64,000 nucleotides of DNA from Opitutia bacterium (GCA_018668635.1 JABJCN010000076.1:1-64000), one strand, 5' to 3'. Shown: positions 27,280 through 37,006, counted from the stretch's first letter. Numbers and translations are program-made. Notes: generated by a model not told the origin, from the sequence alone.

Positions 27280-28050
27280 ATGGCATTAATCACACTGAGC
27301 ACAGACTTCGGGACCAAGGATGGCTACGTTGGAGCAATGAAAGGACGAATCCTGTCCATGCATTCCGAAGCGCAACTCGTTGATATCACCCATGAAATAA
27401 CACCACAGAACACAGCTGAAGCTGCGTGGTGCATTCGAAGAAGTGCCCCACAGTTTCCAGACGGCACGATTCATGTCGTGGTGGTTGACCCAGGTGTTGG
27501 TTCGGAACGGAAACCCCTGCTGGTCTATGCGAACAACCAATGGCTGATTGGACCGGACAATGGAATATTCTCCCTGTTACTAAAGCGATTCAATCCTGTA
27601 GCCATCTACCATCTGGACTCAAAAACCGAGTGGTGGGACGCCCATCAGAGCTTTGACGGACTTGCTCTATTCGCTCCGGCAGCAGCCTGCCTGGCGAACG
27701 GTACCCGGCCAATGGAAATGGGGCATCCAGCAACAAACATTAAGGAACTGGACATCCCGAATCCAACCTTTGACGAATGTCATGCAACAGGAGAAATCCT
27801 TCACTTTGACCAGTTTGGCAATGCCATATCCAATATCCGCCAGAAGGACATTCTGGAACTCCCAAACGAGACATTCACCATTGAATGTGGCACACACCAA
27901 TTTCCATTGGTCAACCACTACTCGGCAGTCCGTGAAGGAGAACGCCTCGCAATCCTTAACAGCGACGGTCTCCTTGAGTTGTCGGTTTGTGGCGGTTCCG
28001 CTGAGGATTCCCTGCATTTGAACCGCGGTGTGCAGGTCGTGTTATCGTAA
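27280..28050 (+). CDS. SAM hydroxide adenosyltransferase-fold protein (DUF62), altered active site
   Basis: A 256-residue member of the DUF62/SAM hydroxide adenosyltransferase family, which cleaves S-adenosylmethionine to adenosine and methionine. LSTDFGTKDGYVGAMKG, VVVVDPGVGSERKPL, IGPDNGIFS and FDQFGNAISNI are family signatures; DPGVGSER supplies the Asp and Arg of the D-R-H triad. The family motif FHGRDIFAP, source of the triad histidine, reads FDGLALFAP here, so the histidine and the following Arg-Asp are gone. The protein may hydrolyse SAM poorly or bind a different ligand. It starts after a clear AAGGAAAG and stands alone, with decayed DNA upstream. Confidence 0.82.
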   Translation: MALITLSTDFGTKDGYVGAMKGRILSMHSEAQLVDITHEITPQNTAEAAWCIRRSAPQFPDGTIHVVVVDPGVGSERKPLLVYANNQWLIGPDNGIFSLLLKRFNPVAIYHLDSKTEWWDAHQSFDGLALFAPAAACLANGTRPMEMGHPATNIKELDIPNPTFDECHATGEILHFDQFGNAISNIRQKDILELPNETFTIECGTHQFPLVNHYSAVREGERLAILNSDGLLELSVCGGSAEDSLHLNRGVQVVLS

Positions 28051-28081
28051 AGAGACAAGCAGGAGGTTGGCTGGAGGCGAT

Positions 28082-29125
28082 TTAAGATGAATCCGCCTGC
28101 TCGTAAATCTGACTGATTTTTCTAAGAATTTCTTCGAGCTCGATATAATATTTGTTCTCGGGTAATTCCTTTTTTCGATCCCGCAAACGATAGATTTCCA
28201 ACTCCAATGTATCGCGCTGCTGGCGGAGTTTTGCAGGAATACGTTTTTCGAGTTCACCCAGAACAAGGTGGAACTGATGCGCCCGATAGCCATCGGGCGA
28301 ACCATCCGATGCCCTCTTTACCGGCCGGATGCCCCGGAACCAGTCAGGAGGAGTGCCAAGTCGGTCACCATTATCATCCAACAGAGGGTGCTCAGTGGCA
28401 AGGCGTCCCTCTGTCTTGTAAAAATCGGCGACTTGACGGGCCGAAACAAGAAACGCCTCCAAAACGGACGTCTGTCCATCCTTGTCAAGGTCTGCCTCAT
28501 GGCTGCCAATATTCAACGATAGAAATTCTCCAAATCTGGCAAAATTCTGTTCACTCCCGCTACGTGTTGCCGTCACGATAACACGATCCTCCCCCGACAG
28601 CGCTGATATAAAAGGGGCACTGGAGGATGCTGTATTCACCAATATAAGGGGCCGATTTACAGGCTTGATCCAACCGGCAAAATCAGAGGCACTTACATCC
28701 GGACCACGAAGGTTGAATCTGGCATTCCTACCGTCAAAGGTACCATGACCGACAAGTATAATCCATAAGGCGGATTCCCCGGAAACGCGGGTGAAAATCC
28801 ATTCCTCCAGCTGATCTCGAGATGACTTGTTCTCCTTTGGCAAGGAGATTTCCGAATACAATGCACCTCCCTTGGCACAGGCGGACTTCCATGATGAGGC
28901 CCATGATGAAAACTTTTTTTCATAGCCCTCGGTTCCCGGCGCCCCCAGAACCAATAAAACCTCAGGAACCGCAGAAATGTTTACTGGCAAAAGGAGAAAT
29001 GCGAGGATCAAAAAAAAAGGAGGTTTTAACAAAACTTTAACCGTTGCATAGATACTAAAAATTGATGAACCCGGTGCGCCTGATCGATTATGGCAAACAC
29101 CAATCTTTTGAAGCCCAAGGATCAT
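28082..29125 (-). CDS. Exported caspase-fold (C13-like) protein lacking the catalytic Cys
   Basis: A 347-residue protein with a signal peptide or anchor (KPPFFLILAFLLLPVNISA, about 33-51) and a caspase-like fold. The His motif is IILVGHGTFDG. The position of the catalytic cysteine reads LVNTASSSAPFISALSG, with serine in place of Cys. TATRSGSEQNFARFGEFLSL and EADLDKDGQTSVLEAFL, a family-specific acidic loop, follow. The C-terminal 70 residues form a charged helix. The family, found in PVC bacteria and others, often carries Ser/Thr here, so it is probably non-proteolytic. The ATG overlaps the upstream vWA gene stop (ATGA), which couples their translation. Confidence 0.7.
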   Translation of the reverse strand: MILGLQKIGVCHNRSGAPGSSIFSIYATVKVLLKPPFFLILAFLLLPVNISAVPEVLLVLGAPGTEGYEKKFSSWASSWKSACAKGGALYSEISLPKENKSSRDQLEEWIFTRVSGESALWIILVGHGTFDGRNARFNLRGPDVSASDFAGWIKPVNRPLILVNTASSSAPFISALSGEDRVIVTATRSGSEQNFARFGEFLSLNIGSHEADLDKDGQTSVLEAFLVSARQVADFYKTEGRLATEHPLLDDNGDRLGTPPDWFRGIRPVKRASDGSPDGYRAHQFHLVLGELEKRIPAKLRQQRDTLELEIYRLRDRKKELPENKYYIELEEILRKISQIYEQADSS

Positions 29126-31476
29126 GGCAGACCTTTCATTCTGCGTAAAACCCACTCTGCACCGAATAGACCGAGCGCACAAAGAAAAACCCAGGGACTA
29201 TGCCATAAAGGACGAGACCAGACCTCCATGACCGGTGCCTCCAGATCAGGAAGCCTCTTTACCAGATCATCAAGCTTATCCAAGGTGATAACCTCACCTC
29301 CGGTCTCCCGAGCCAAGGTTTCCAGAAATTCCCGGTTGAACTCAAGGGATTGAAATTCTTCTACCTCGAAATCAGCCACCCAACCAGATTCTGCCTTGCC
29401 AATCTGGACACCATCTTCATTGAGCACCTCGGCAAGGATACGATAGGCACCTGGTTCCCGAGGAAGAAAAAATGCCTGAAAAAGCCCTGCTTCCTTTGTG
29501 GAAGGTTCCGTATCAAGATCAATCTTGTCCCCGTCATCGTGGGTTACGGATAACTTGACCATGACATTTCCAGATGGATTGAACTCTTTGTCTGCAGCAC
29601 GAACTTCAAGTGAAACCGCCTGACTTCCATGAGTCCCCGCTTTTTTTATCTCAATGGAAACTCGCTCCGGCACATCGGCGACAAGTCTGCGCAATGCCTG
29701 ACGCCAAAACTGGGCCATGTCCTCCTGCAACTCAGGCTCGACCTGCCCCCAGCGCCAAAGATCCCCGACAGTCAAGGCCATGACCCGTCCCTTCCCAAAA
29801 CGATGGCCAATCAGGGCTGGTTGGGAATCCACTTCATCCATCTCCGAAACCCCGGCCACTGTCACGGCGCCCGGCTTGATCCCATTGGCAAGATTCAGGA
29901 CCCGAAACAATGGCACCTGCCCCAAGATTTTCCTTTCTTCCACTTCATTGGACCGTAATCGAGCCCATGGCATCAGCCAGCCCTCACGAGTCAATTTCCA
30001 ACGATATTCTGCAGGGTGACCCGCCCCGTTAGAATCTAAGTAAACAGGCAACATCGATCCAATTGGGGTACGTGCATACCCTCCCTCGCCAAAAGATTCT
30101 AGACCACCAAGCATCATAAAGCCACCACCACGCTTGTTTACAAACTCTTCAAGCAACGTGTGCTGCAAAGTCTTGAAAAAAGCCGACTCCAAGTCGTCAA
30201 CAATCACGGCATGGTAAGCAAATAATTCCTCTGCCTCCTCAGGAAACCCACCGACCAATTCCTTCGCATCCCGAGTATTAATCCGTATAAGAACCGATTC
30301 GTCGTACTGCTCAGTCTCTTCATCTTCCTGATTTTCAAAACCCCGGAACAAAGGATTACTTGACTCTCCGGTTCTTCCACGAAAATCAAACCTAGCTTCT
30401 TTCTTCGCAATTCGGATGAGACCGACAAGGTCAAGCTCATCATCCTCCTGTAAGGCACGCCGCAAAAATTTAAACTCCCAGTTGGGTCGTCCAGAAACAT
30501 ATAGAATTCGAAACGGACCGGTTCCCCGGTCCACGGCGACGATCCGGTGATTGTTGATAAGAGTGGCCTCGGGAATGGCTTCTGATTTTTCACCCGAGGA
30601 AGGCAACTGTATCGCTTCCAATCGATAGAATGAAAGGCCAGGTTTCTCAGGCCGGAAGCGAAAACGTGCACCCCAGGAAGTCTCCCCCTCTTGAAATACA
30701 TGGATTTCACGAGCGACTTCCTTGCCCTCGTCATTGGATAACTTCACCGCAACCTCCTGACCAACCATCCCTTGAGCAAGAACCTGACCTTCAATCGTAA
30801 CAGGACTGTCTTCAAACTGACTCTGTGTAATTTGCAGGCTGCCAATGGCTAGGTCTGCCGGCACTACCCCTGTGCCCGGTAGGACAGGGAAAATAGGCGG
30901 CATGGTGGAAAAATCAATATCCCCGACAAGATCCGTGGCACTGCCGTCAGTGAAAAGTAAAACCCCGGCGAGCGGCCGCCCTTCAAAGCGATTCTGAAGA
31001 TTTTGTAATGATCCGAAAAGTGAAGAGGAAGGTGAATTAAAATCCAGTTCTGAAAAATCTTCCAATCCGCCCAATCGGACACCGGTCTTATATTGCCGAA
31101 CCAGAAAAAAACTTTCCAATGACTCCAGCCATCCCCCCTCCCTGACACCCGCCAAAAGTGAATCCTTCAGGTTTTCTCCCCTTGTCGGTCCATCTGCAGA
31201 TTCACGAATCTGCAGACTACCACTATTATCCACAATCACGGCAAATTGGTTGGCCCCAGGCTTGGCACTACGGTCCCGCCATAGCGGCTCCAACAGGCAC
31301 AAAACCAAAAGAGCAAAGCCACCCAGCTTCAATCCAATGGCAACAAATCGAACCTGTCCGCTCACTGTTTTTCCTCCATACCCCCACCAGAGTACACCAG
31401 CCAAGATTGCAAAAATAACCAGACAGGCCATCCACCATCCGGTGGACCAAGTCAGTTCGGCAAGAAGCAAGGGCAT
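29122..31476 (-). CDS. Membrane protein with vWA and glutamine-amidotransferase-like domains
   Basis: A 784-residue protein. Two N-terminal membrane segments (about 14-33 and 44-63) precede a vWA-type domain with the metal-site motif VDNSGS (82-87) and GVLLFTDGSATD. A middle part with FRILYVSGRPNWEFKFLRRA and GGFMMLGGLESFGEGG is typical of the class I amidotransferase-like domain found in such proteins. The C-terminus has one further membrane segment (WVFLCALGLFGAEWVL). Proteins of this layout accompany MoxR-DUF58-BatA clusters in PVC bacteria. Here that cluster lies at 45-57 kb and this gene is coupled only to the caspase-fold gene. It would place a large vWA/GATase domain outside the inner membrane. 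The biochemical function is unknown. Confidence 0.75.
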   Translation of the reverse strand: MPLLLAELTWSTGWWMACLVIFAILAGVLWWGYGGKTVSGQVRFVAIGLKLGGFALLVLCLLEPLWRDRSAKPGANQFAVIVDNSGSLQIRESADGPTRGENLKDSLLAGVREGGWLESLESFFLVRQYKTGVRLGGLEDFSELDFNSPSSSLFGSLQNLQNRFEGRPLAGVLLFTDGSATDLVGDIDFSTMPPIFPVLPGTGVVPADLAIGSLQITQSQFEDSPVTIEGQVLAQGMVGQEVAVKLSNDEGKEVAREIHVFQEGETSWGARFRFRPEKPGLSFYRLEAIQLPSSGEKSEAIPEATLINNHRIVAVDRGTGPFRILYVSGRPNWEFKFLRRALQEDDELDLVGLIRIAKKEARFDFRGRTGESSNPLFRGFENQEDEETEQYDESVLIRINTRDAKELVGGFPEEAEELFAYHAVIVDDLESAFFKTLQHTLLEEFVNKRGGGFMMLGGLESFGEGGYARTPIGSMLPVYLDSNGAGHPAEYRWKLTREGWLMPWARLRSNEVEERKILGQVPLFRVLNLANGIKPGAVTVAGVSEMDEVDSQPALIGHRFGKGRVMALTVGDLWRWGQVEPELQEDMAQFWRQALRRLVADVPERVSIEIKKAGTHGSQAVSLEVRAADKEFNPSGNVMVKLSVTHDDGDKIDLDTEPSTKEAGLFQAFFLPREPGAYRILAEVLNEDGVQIGKAESGWVADFEVEEFQSLEFNREFLETLARETGGEVITLDKLDDLVKRLPDLEAPVMEVWSRPLWHSPWVFLCALGLFGAEWVLRRMKGLP

Positions 31477-31636
31477 GAGTGAGTCGGATTAAGAATTGTA
31501 TTTAAGAATGGAAAGAGCCAAAACCGACAACCACAATACCAAACCTCGATTCTCATAAAATAATTCAGCCTCACGGTCGAGGCGACAATTCAATCAAACC
31601 AGAAATATTGGGTTCTGCTAAAATGAATTGGAATCG

Positions 31637-33643
31637 CTATTTCCGCTGCTTGTACTTTTTTCCCCGACGATAATTCTCTTTTTTATCCCCGGTCTTGAGA
31701 TAATCAATCTGGTCACGAAGCATTGCTGCCTTCTCGAATTCCAGACTGTTTGCCGCAGCCAACATCTCGGACTCAAGCTGAGAGATCACGCTCTTGACAT
31801 CCTCAGGTGAATCCTCTGCCACGGCAAGGGAGTCATCATCGTCTGAATCACTATCTGAGCCGTGAAGACTGAGTTGGTCGGATCGGACTACGCTCGTTGG
31901 AGTAATTCCGTTCTCGATATTAAAGGCCAACTGCTTTTCACGGCGGGCACGGGATACCTCCAGAGTCTGGCAAATTGAGTCGGTCATGTTGTCTGCATAG
32001 AGAATTACGCGACCCTCGATATGCCTAGCAGCGCGACCGGCAGTCTGGATGAGGCTGGTGGCACTGCGGAGAAACCCCTCCTTGTCCGCGTCAAGAATGG
32101 CAACAAGTGCGACTTCCGGAAGATCAAGCCCTTCACGCAACAAGTTCACCCCCACAAGAACGTCAAACTTACCGCGGCGAAGGTTGCGGAGAATCTCGAC
32201 ACGCTCAATGGCATCGATATCGGAGTGTAGATATTCAACACGAATATCGGCTTCTCGAAGAAAAGAAGCAAGATCCTCACTCATTCGCTTCGTCAGCGTG
32301 GTGACAAGGGTGCGCTCACCCATTTCACTGGCCTGTTTGATTTCACCGATAACGTCCTCAACCTGCCCAGCGAGAGGGCGAACCTCCATCACCGGATCAA
32401 GTAGGCCGGTGGGACGATTGACCTGCTCGGCAATGACAGGGGAACGATGTAGCTCGGTTGCCGCCGGGGTTGCCGAGACGTATACAGTCTGGCCGGTAAC
32501 CGTCTCAAACTCTTCAGGACGAAGAGGCCGGTTATCAAGGGCGGAAGGCAAACGGAAGCCATGCTCAACTAGTTTCTCCTTCCGGGAACGATCCCCCTTG
32601 TACATTGCACCGATCTGCGGGAGAGAAACATGGCTCTCATCAATGATCAGGAGGAAATCATCAGGAAAAAAATCGATGAGGCAAAAGGGGCGGTCACCGG
32701 CCTTACGGCCACTAAGAAGGCTTGAATAATTCTCGATGCCACTACAAAAGCCCATCTCCCGAAGCATCTCGAGATCGTATTCCGTGCGCATGCGGATTCG
32801 TTGGGCCTCAACGAGCAGGTTGTTCCTTTCAAAATAAGCAACGCGCTCCTCCAGTTCATCACGGATTTCATGGATAGCTTTTTCAAGCTTGTGACGCTGG
32901 GTGATAAACTGGTTGGCGGGATAAAGGTCAAATTTCTCAAGGCGCTTGCCTGTCTTTCCGGTGAGCGCATCCAGTTCGAGAACCGCCTCAATTTCATCTC
33001 CCCAGAACTCAACACGAATCGCAGACTCCATATAGGCAGGAAAGATATCCACAATCTCACCCCGAACTCGAAAGTTCCCTCTGGTAAAATTAATGTCGTT
33101 GCGGGTGTAGAGGTTTTCCACCAGTCGCTCAAGGAGAGTCTCGCGAGCAATTTCCTCACCACTTACCAGGGAAATTTTCATGGCCAGGTAGTCCTCCGGT
33201 GAACCCAGACCGTAGATACAGGAAACACTTGCCACCACAATGACATCCCGACGACTTATCAATGAACTCGTTGCTGCGATTCTATGGCGTTCAATTTCCT
33301 CATTGATCGAGGAATCCTTCTCAATGTAGGTGTCTGAATGAGGAATGTAGGCCTCAGGTTGGTAATAATCGTAATAGCTTACGAAATACTCAACGGCATT
33401 TTGAGGAAAGAATGCCTTAAATTCAGAGAAAAGCTGGGCGGCAAGAGTCTTGTTATGGGAGATGATAAGTGCCGGACGTTGTAGTTCCTGGATGACATTG
33501 GCCATCGTGAAGGTCTTGCCTGAACCGGTAACACCGAGAAGTGTCTGGTACCGTTTGTCAGACTTGAGGGACTGAACGAGGGCCTCGATCGCCTGGGGTT
33601 GATCCCCTTGTGGTTGGTACTCTGATTGAAGTTCAAAATCCAT
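31637..33643 (-). CDS. uvrB: Excinuclease ABC subunit B
   Basis: The 668-residue DNA-damage recognition helicase of nucleotide excision repair. It has Walker A GVTGSGKTFTMANVI near residue 40, the beta-hairpin segment YYDYYQPEAYIP, DESHVSLPQIGAMYKGD, the C-terminal helicase motifs ILRNLRRGKFDVLVGVNLLR and QTAGRAARH, and a C-terminal UVR motif (ESEMLAAANSLEFEKAAMLR) that binds UvrC. An acidic insert DSDSDDDDSL precedes the UVR motif. Third gene of a HAD-symporter-uvrB operon; it starts 1 bp after the symporter stop. Confidence 0.97.
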   Translation of the reverse strand: MDFELQSEYQPQGDQPQAIEALVQSLKSDKRYQTLLGVTGSGKTFTMANVIQELQRPALIISHNKTLAAQLFSEFKAFFPQNAVEYFVSYYDYYQPEAYIPHSDTYIEKDSSINEEIERHRIAATSSLISRRDVIVVASVSCIYGLGSPEDYLAMKISLVSGEEIARETLLERLVENLYTRNDINFTRGNFRVRGEIVDIFPAYMESAIRVEFWGDEIEAVLELDALTGKTGKRLEKFDLYPANQFITQRHKLEKAIHEIRDELEERVAYFERNNLLVEAQRIRMRTEYDLEMLREMGFCSGIENYSSLLSGRKAGDRPFCLIDFFPDDFLLIIDESHVSLPQIGAMYKGDRSRKEKLVEHGFRLPSALDNRPLRPEEFETVTGQTVYVSATPAATELHRSPVIAEQVNRPTGLLDPVMEVRPLAGQVEDVIGEIKQASEMGERTLVTTLTKRMSEDLASFLREADIRVEYLHSDIDAIERVEILRNLRRGKFDVLVGVNLLREGLDLPEVALVAILDADKEGFLRSATSLIQTAGRAARHIEGRVILYADNMTDSICQTLEVSRARREKQLAFNIENGITPTSVVRSDQLSLHGSDSDSDDDDSLAVAEDSPEDVKSVISQLESEMLAAANSLEFEKAAMLRDQIDYLKTGDKKENYRRGKKYKQRK

Positions 33644-33644
33644 C

Positions 33645-34964
33645 TCACTCCAGGATACCGGTCTCGCCTTCGCTCTTGCCGATTACAACTGCGGCACAAC
33701 TGTCGCCAAATACATTAACGGCTGTGCGAAGCATATCGAGGACGCGATCAACAACGAGGACGATCCCAATTCCTATACCAATGCTTTCCTCGGGAAATCC
33801 GGCAGCATTCAGGATGACAATGATGGCAACCAAGCTCGCAGAAGGAATTCCTGCAACACCGATGGAGGTCATAAGCGCCAGCAGGACGACCTGGAACTGC
33901 ATGGCCATGTCCATCTGCACTTGGAACAACTGCGCCAGGAAAATGACGACCACGCATTCGTAAAGCGCTGTACCATCCATATTGACGGTGGCTCCAAGCG
34001 GCAGTGTGAACCCGGTAATTTTCTTTGAGACACCGGCATTCTTGTTCACGCAACTCATCGTTAAAGGCAGGGTCGATGAAGAGGAGGCAGTGGAGAAGGC
34101 AGTAAGAAGCGCAGGGGACATTGCACGATAATGTTTCAATGGATTTTGCACCTTCCCCAACACCCTCAGCAAAATTGGCAACGTGACGAGAAAATGAATA
34201 CCAAGCGCAACAATGACCGTCACGGCAAACCAAACCATAACCTTGAACAATCCCCAACCCGTGTTGAGAATGGTCGGGGTTACCAGGCCAAAAACGCCGA
34301 TTGGTGCAAACCGAATGATAAACTGTGTCAGGTTAACAATGGCGGTGTTCAGGCTTTCCCAGAATGCAAGCTGTGTGTCGCGCATCCTGTCCGGTAAACG
34401 GGAGGCAAAAAAGCCGAAGAGGATACTGAAAAAGATGAGGCCCAGCAGTTTTCCCTCGGCAGCGGCAGCAAAAATGTTTGTCGGCACCATCCTGATAAAA
34501 ATCTCGAGAAATCCCTTGCTCCCCCGATTAGCATTTTTCATCGCACCGGTAACCTTGTCAGCATCCGCCGCCTCGCCTTGGGACTGCATCTGGGAGAGAA
34601 CTTCCGGATTAACCTTTCCGGGTTGGAAAATGTTGACAACCAGCAGACCAACAATCACGGCAAGCAAACCGGTCAGGACATAGAACCCAAGGGTCTTGAG
34701 TCCCAGTCGCCCAAAATCCTTGTCCCCCCCAACGTTCATGATGCCAAGCACGATCGAGGTCACAACCAACGGTACCACAATCATCTTTAGCGCATTCAGG
34801 AAAAGAGTACCGAGGAAGCTAATGCCGTATTCCGTACCGGCAAGCCAATCTGGAGTGGAACCCTCAGCAGGATGGGCAATATTATTGAGAACAATTCCGG
34901 TAACCAGGGCCAGAGCCAGTGATAAAAGGATTTGCCAGTGGAGCTTCCATTTCAAGGGATTCAT
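33645..34964 (-). CDS. Dicarboxylate/amino acid:cation symporter (DAACS)
   Basis: A 439-residue, multi-spanning inner-membrane carrier of the DAACS (GltP/DctA) family, which imports glutamate, aspartate or C4-dicarboxylates with Na+ or H+. Diagnostic segments are TASSSSTLPLTMSCVNKN (the serine-rich re-entrant hairpin), GFTLPLGATVNMDGTALYE (the NMDGT cation site) and ASLVAIIVILNAAGFPEESI. The loop after helix 3 (about 125-150) is charged and longer than usual. It lies 11 bp after the HAD gene and 1 bp before uvrB. Confidence 0.93.
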   Translation of the reverse strand: MNPLKWKLHWQILLSLALALVTGIVLNNIAHPAEGSTPDWLAGTEYGISFLGTLFLNALKMIVVPLVVTSIVLGIMNVGGDKDFGRLGLKTLGFYVLTGLLAVIVGLLVVNIFQPGKVNPEVLSQMQSQGEAADADKVTGAMKNANRGSKGFLEIFIRMVPTNIFAAAAEGKLLGLIFFSILFGFFASRLPDRMRDTQLAFWESLNTAIVNLTQFIIRFAPIGVFGLVTPTILNTGWGLFKVMVWFAVTVIVALGIHFLVTLPILLRVLGKVQNPLKHYRAMSPALLTAFSTASSSSTLPLTMSCVNKNAGVSKKITGFTLPLGATVNMDGTALYECVVVIFLAQLFQVQMDMAMQFQVVLLALMTSIGVAGIPSASLVAIIVILNAAGFPEESIGIGIGIVLVVDRVLDMLRTAVNVFGDSCAAVVIGKSEGETGILE

Positions 34965-34975
34965 GATAGTATTGA

Positions 34976-35638
34976 TCAGGTGGAGGACTCGACGAGCTGC
35001 AAAAACCCGTCAATTGTAATTTCAGTAAGTCGCTGGACGATCTTGTCTGCAGCAGCAAGTTTTTCAGCCTTGTGGGTGGTGGCAACTCCAACAACCTTCA
35101 TGCCGCCGGCAAGTCCGGCCTCAATGCCATGTAGACTGTCCTCAAAGACGACGCACCGTCCGGGAGCGCGGTCGATCCTTTCGGCAGCCTTCAGGAAAAC
35201 CTCGGGGTCCGGTTTCCCATTGGTAACATCATCCGAGGAAACCAGGTCATGAAAAAAACCCTCCAACCCAAGAAGTTCAATGGATACCTCCAGATTCCTT
35301 CGCGGCGTGGACGAACCAACCACTGAGGGAATACCTGCATCCCTTAAGGCAGTGAGAAGATTGCGCACACCGGGAAGCTCCTTAATGGGATTTTCACGCA
35401 GGAGGTCTCGGTAGAGTTGCTCCTTACGAAGGGCAAGACGAAGAACTTCTTCGGGGTCATCAGTCCACTGCAGGATGCCGGGAATGATAACCGCATTGAC
35501 CTTCCCAAACCCCTGCTCGAAATGGTCCGGTGGAAGAGGTTTCTTTTCCTCTTCGGCCAGAAGTTCCCAGCTACGTTCGTGTTGTGCGGCAGAGTCAATG
35601 ACGACCCCGTCCCAGTCAAATATGGCTCCAAAGTTCAT
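34976..35638 (-). CDS. HAD-superfamily hydrolase, beta-phosphoglucomutase-like
   Basis: A 220-residue HAD phosphatase or mutase. Motif I is FDWDGVVIDS, with Asp nucleophile and acid/base. Motif II is VVGSSTPRRN, motif III has Lys in TNGKPDPEVF, and motif IV is VVFEDSLHGIEAGLAGG. A helical cap lies between residues 18 and 85. The pattern matches the beta-phosphoglucomutase/phosphatase subgroup; the sugar phosphate or other substrate cannot be set. First gene of the operon leading to uvrB. The motif I DWDG replaces the more usual DMDG. Confidence 0.9.
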   Translation of the reverse strand: MNFGAIFDWDGVVIDSAAQHERSWELLAEEEKKPLPPDHFEQGFGKVNAVIIPGILQWTDDPEEVLRLALRKEQLYRDLLRENPIKELPGVRNLLTALRDAGIPSVVGSSTPRRNLEVSIELLGLEGFFHDLVSSDDVTNGKPDPEVFLKAAERIDRAPGRCVVFEDSLHGIEAGLAGGMKVVGVATTHKAEKLAAADKIVQRLTEITIDGFLQLVESST

Positions 35639-35725
35639 AGAATTATCAGAGCGGCATCCTCGTGATGCAGAGACGTTTTACAAGGAAGGATTGAAAATGT
35701 TGAACAAACCTCTTTTCTAAACGAC

Positions 35726-37006
35726 ATGAAATTTATATCCTACAGCCTGCTCCCAGGAATCCTGTTGGCCATCTTTTCTTGTTTGCGGGCAAGCTCAATA
35801 GCAAAGGGAGATGACTCCCATAAATTCCCGGATACCGATTGGCCTAACTGGCGCGGCCCCAGCCATAACGGGATAGCCAATCCCGGGCAGAAGCCACCAA
35901 TACACTTCAGCGCAACCAGGAACGTAGTCTGGAAGGCAAAAGTCTCCGGAAGGGGTCACGGCACACCGATTGTGGTTGGAAACAAGGTCATCCTGCTTAC
36001 GGCTGATGAGCAAAAAAAGGTGCAGTCCGTCATCGCCTATAACCGTTCCACCGGACAGCAGTCATGGAAAACAGATGTCCACTCAGGGGGTTTCATGCGA
36101 CACAACAAGAAGGCGTCACAGGCCAACGGGTCGCTTTCCTGTGATGGGGAACGAGTCTTCTTTAACTTTCCCAACAGCGATGGAGCCTGGACAACGGCAT
36201 TGGGCCTGAAAGATGGAAAAATTATTTGGCAAAGACGTATCACCGACTACGTTGTGCATCAGGGCTATGGATCCACGCCCTTCGTCTATAAGCATCTGCT
36301 CATTGTGGCTGCTGACAACAAGAGGGCCGGCGCCATTGCGGCACTCGACCGCACCAACGGCAAGATCATCTGGAAAAACGACCGCCCCACGAAACCCAAC
36401 TATCCGTCCCCCGTGGTATTTAATATGGATGGACGCGACCAGTTGATCCTTACCGGTTGTGACCTCGTGACCAGCCTTGATCCCCTATCCGGGAAAAAGT
36501 TCTGGGAATTTCCAGGAGCCACCACGGAATGTGTTTCCACCACAGTGACAGATGGAAACAGAATCTTTACAAGCGGTGGATATCCAAAGAACCACATCAG
36601 TGCCGTAGAGACGGACGGTTCGGGTAAGGTTACCTGGCGAAACAATATCCGCGTCTATGTTCCATCAATGATTGTGAAGGACGGTTTCCTTTACGCAGTA
36701 ACAGATGCCGGGATTGCAATCTGCTGGAACAGTGCCACCGGAGAGCAAATGTGGAAAGATCGACTTGGCGGGACCTTCAGTGCATCACCCACACTCGTGG
36801 GAGAAAATATATATGCAGTCAACGAGACCGGCGAATTCTTTGTATTCAAGGCATCACCCAAGGTGTTTGAGATCATGGCCAGGAATAAACTCGGCAATGC
36901 AGTATTCGCCTCACCCGTCATCTGCGACAGTCAAATCTTCCAAAGAATCGCCCTAAGGAATGGAGGCAAACTCCAGGAGATGCTATTCTGCCTCGGCAAA
37001 AAATAA
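35726..37006 (+). CDS. Secreted PQQ-like beta-propeller protein
   Basis: A 426-residue exported protein. The signal peptide (LLPGILLAIFSCLRASSIA) is followed by DWPNWRGPSHNGIANPGQ and a chain of beta-propeller repeats (AYNRSTGQQSWKT, GLKDGKIIWQRR, ALDRTNGKIIWKN, CWNSATGEQMWKD). It differs from the propeller at 25.2 kb in lacking the SHD1 tail. Related proteins in planctomycetes and verrucomicrobia often occur beside sulfatases or carbohydrate-degradation genes; no such neighbour is present here. No quinoprotein active site is visible. It is monocistronic, followed by fabV after 47 bp. Confidence 0.85.
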   Translation: MKFISYSLLPGILLAIFSCLRASSIAKGDDSHKFPDTDWPNWRGPSHNGIANPGQKPPIHFSATRNVVWKAKVSGRGHGTPIVVGNKVILLTADEQKKVQSVIAYNRSTGQQSWKTDVHSGGFMRHNKKASQANGSLSCDGERVFFNFPNSDGAWTTALGLKDGKIIWQRRITDYVVHQGYGSTPFVYKHLLIVAADNKRAGAIAALDRTNGKIIWKNDRPTKPNYPSPVVFNMDGRDQLILTGCDLVTSLDPLSGKKFWEFPGATTECVSTTVTDGNRIFTSGGYPKNHISAVETDGSGKVTWRNNIRVYVPSMIVKDGFLYAVTDAGIAICWNSATGEQMWKDRLGGTFSASPTLVGENIYAVNETGEFFVFKASPKVFEIMARNKLGNAVFASPVICDSQIFQRIALRNGGKLQEMLFCLGKK

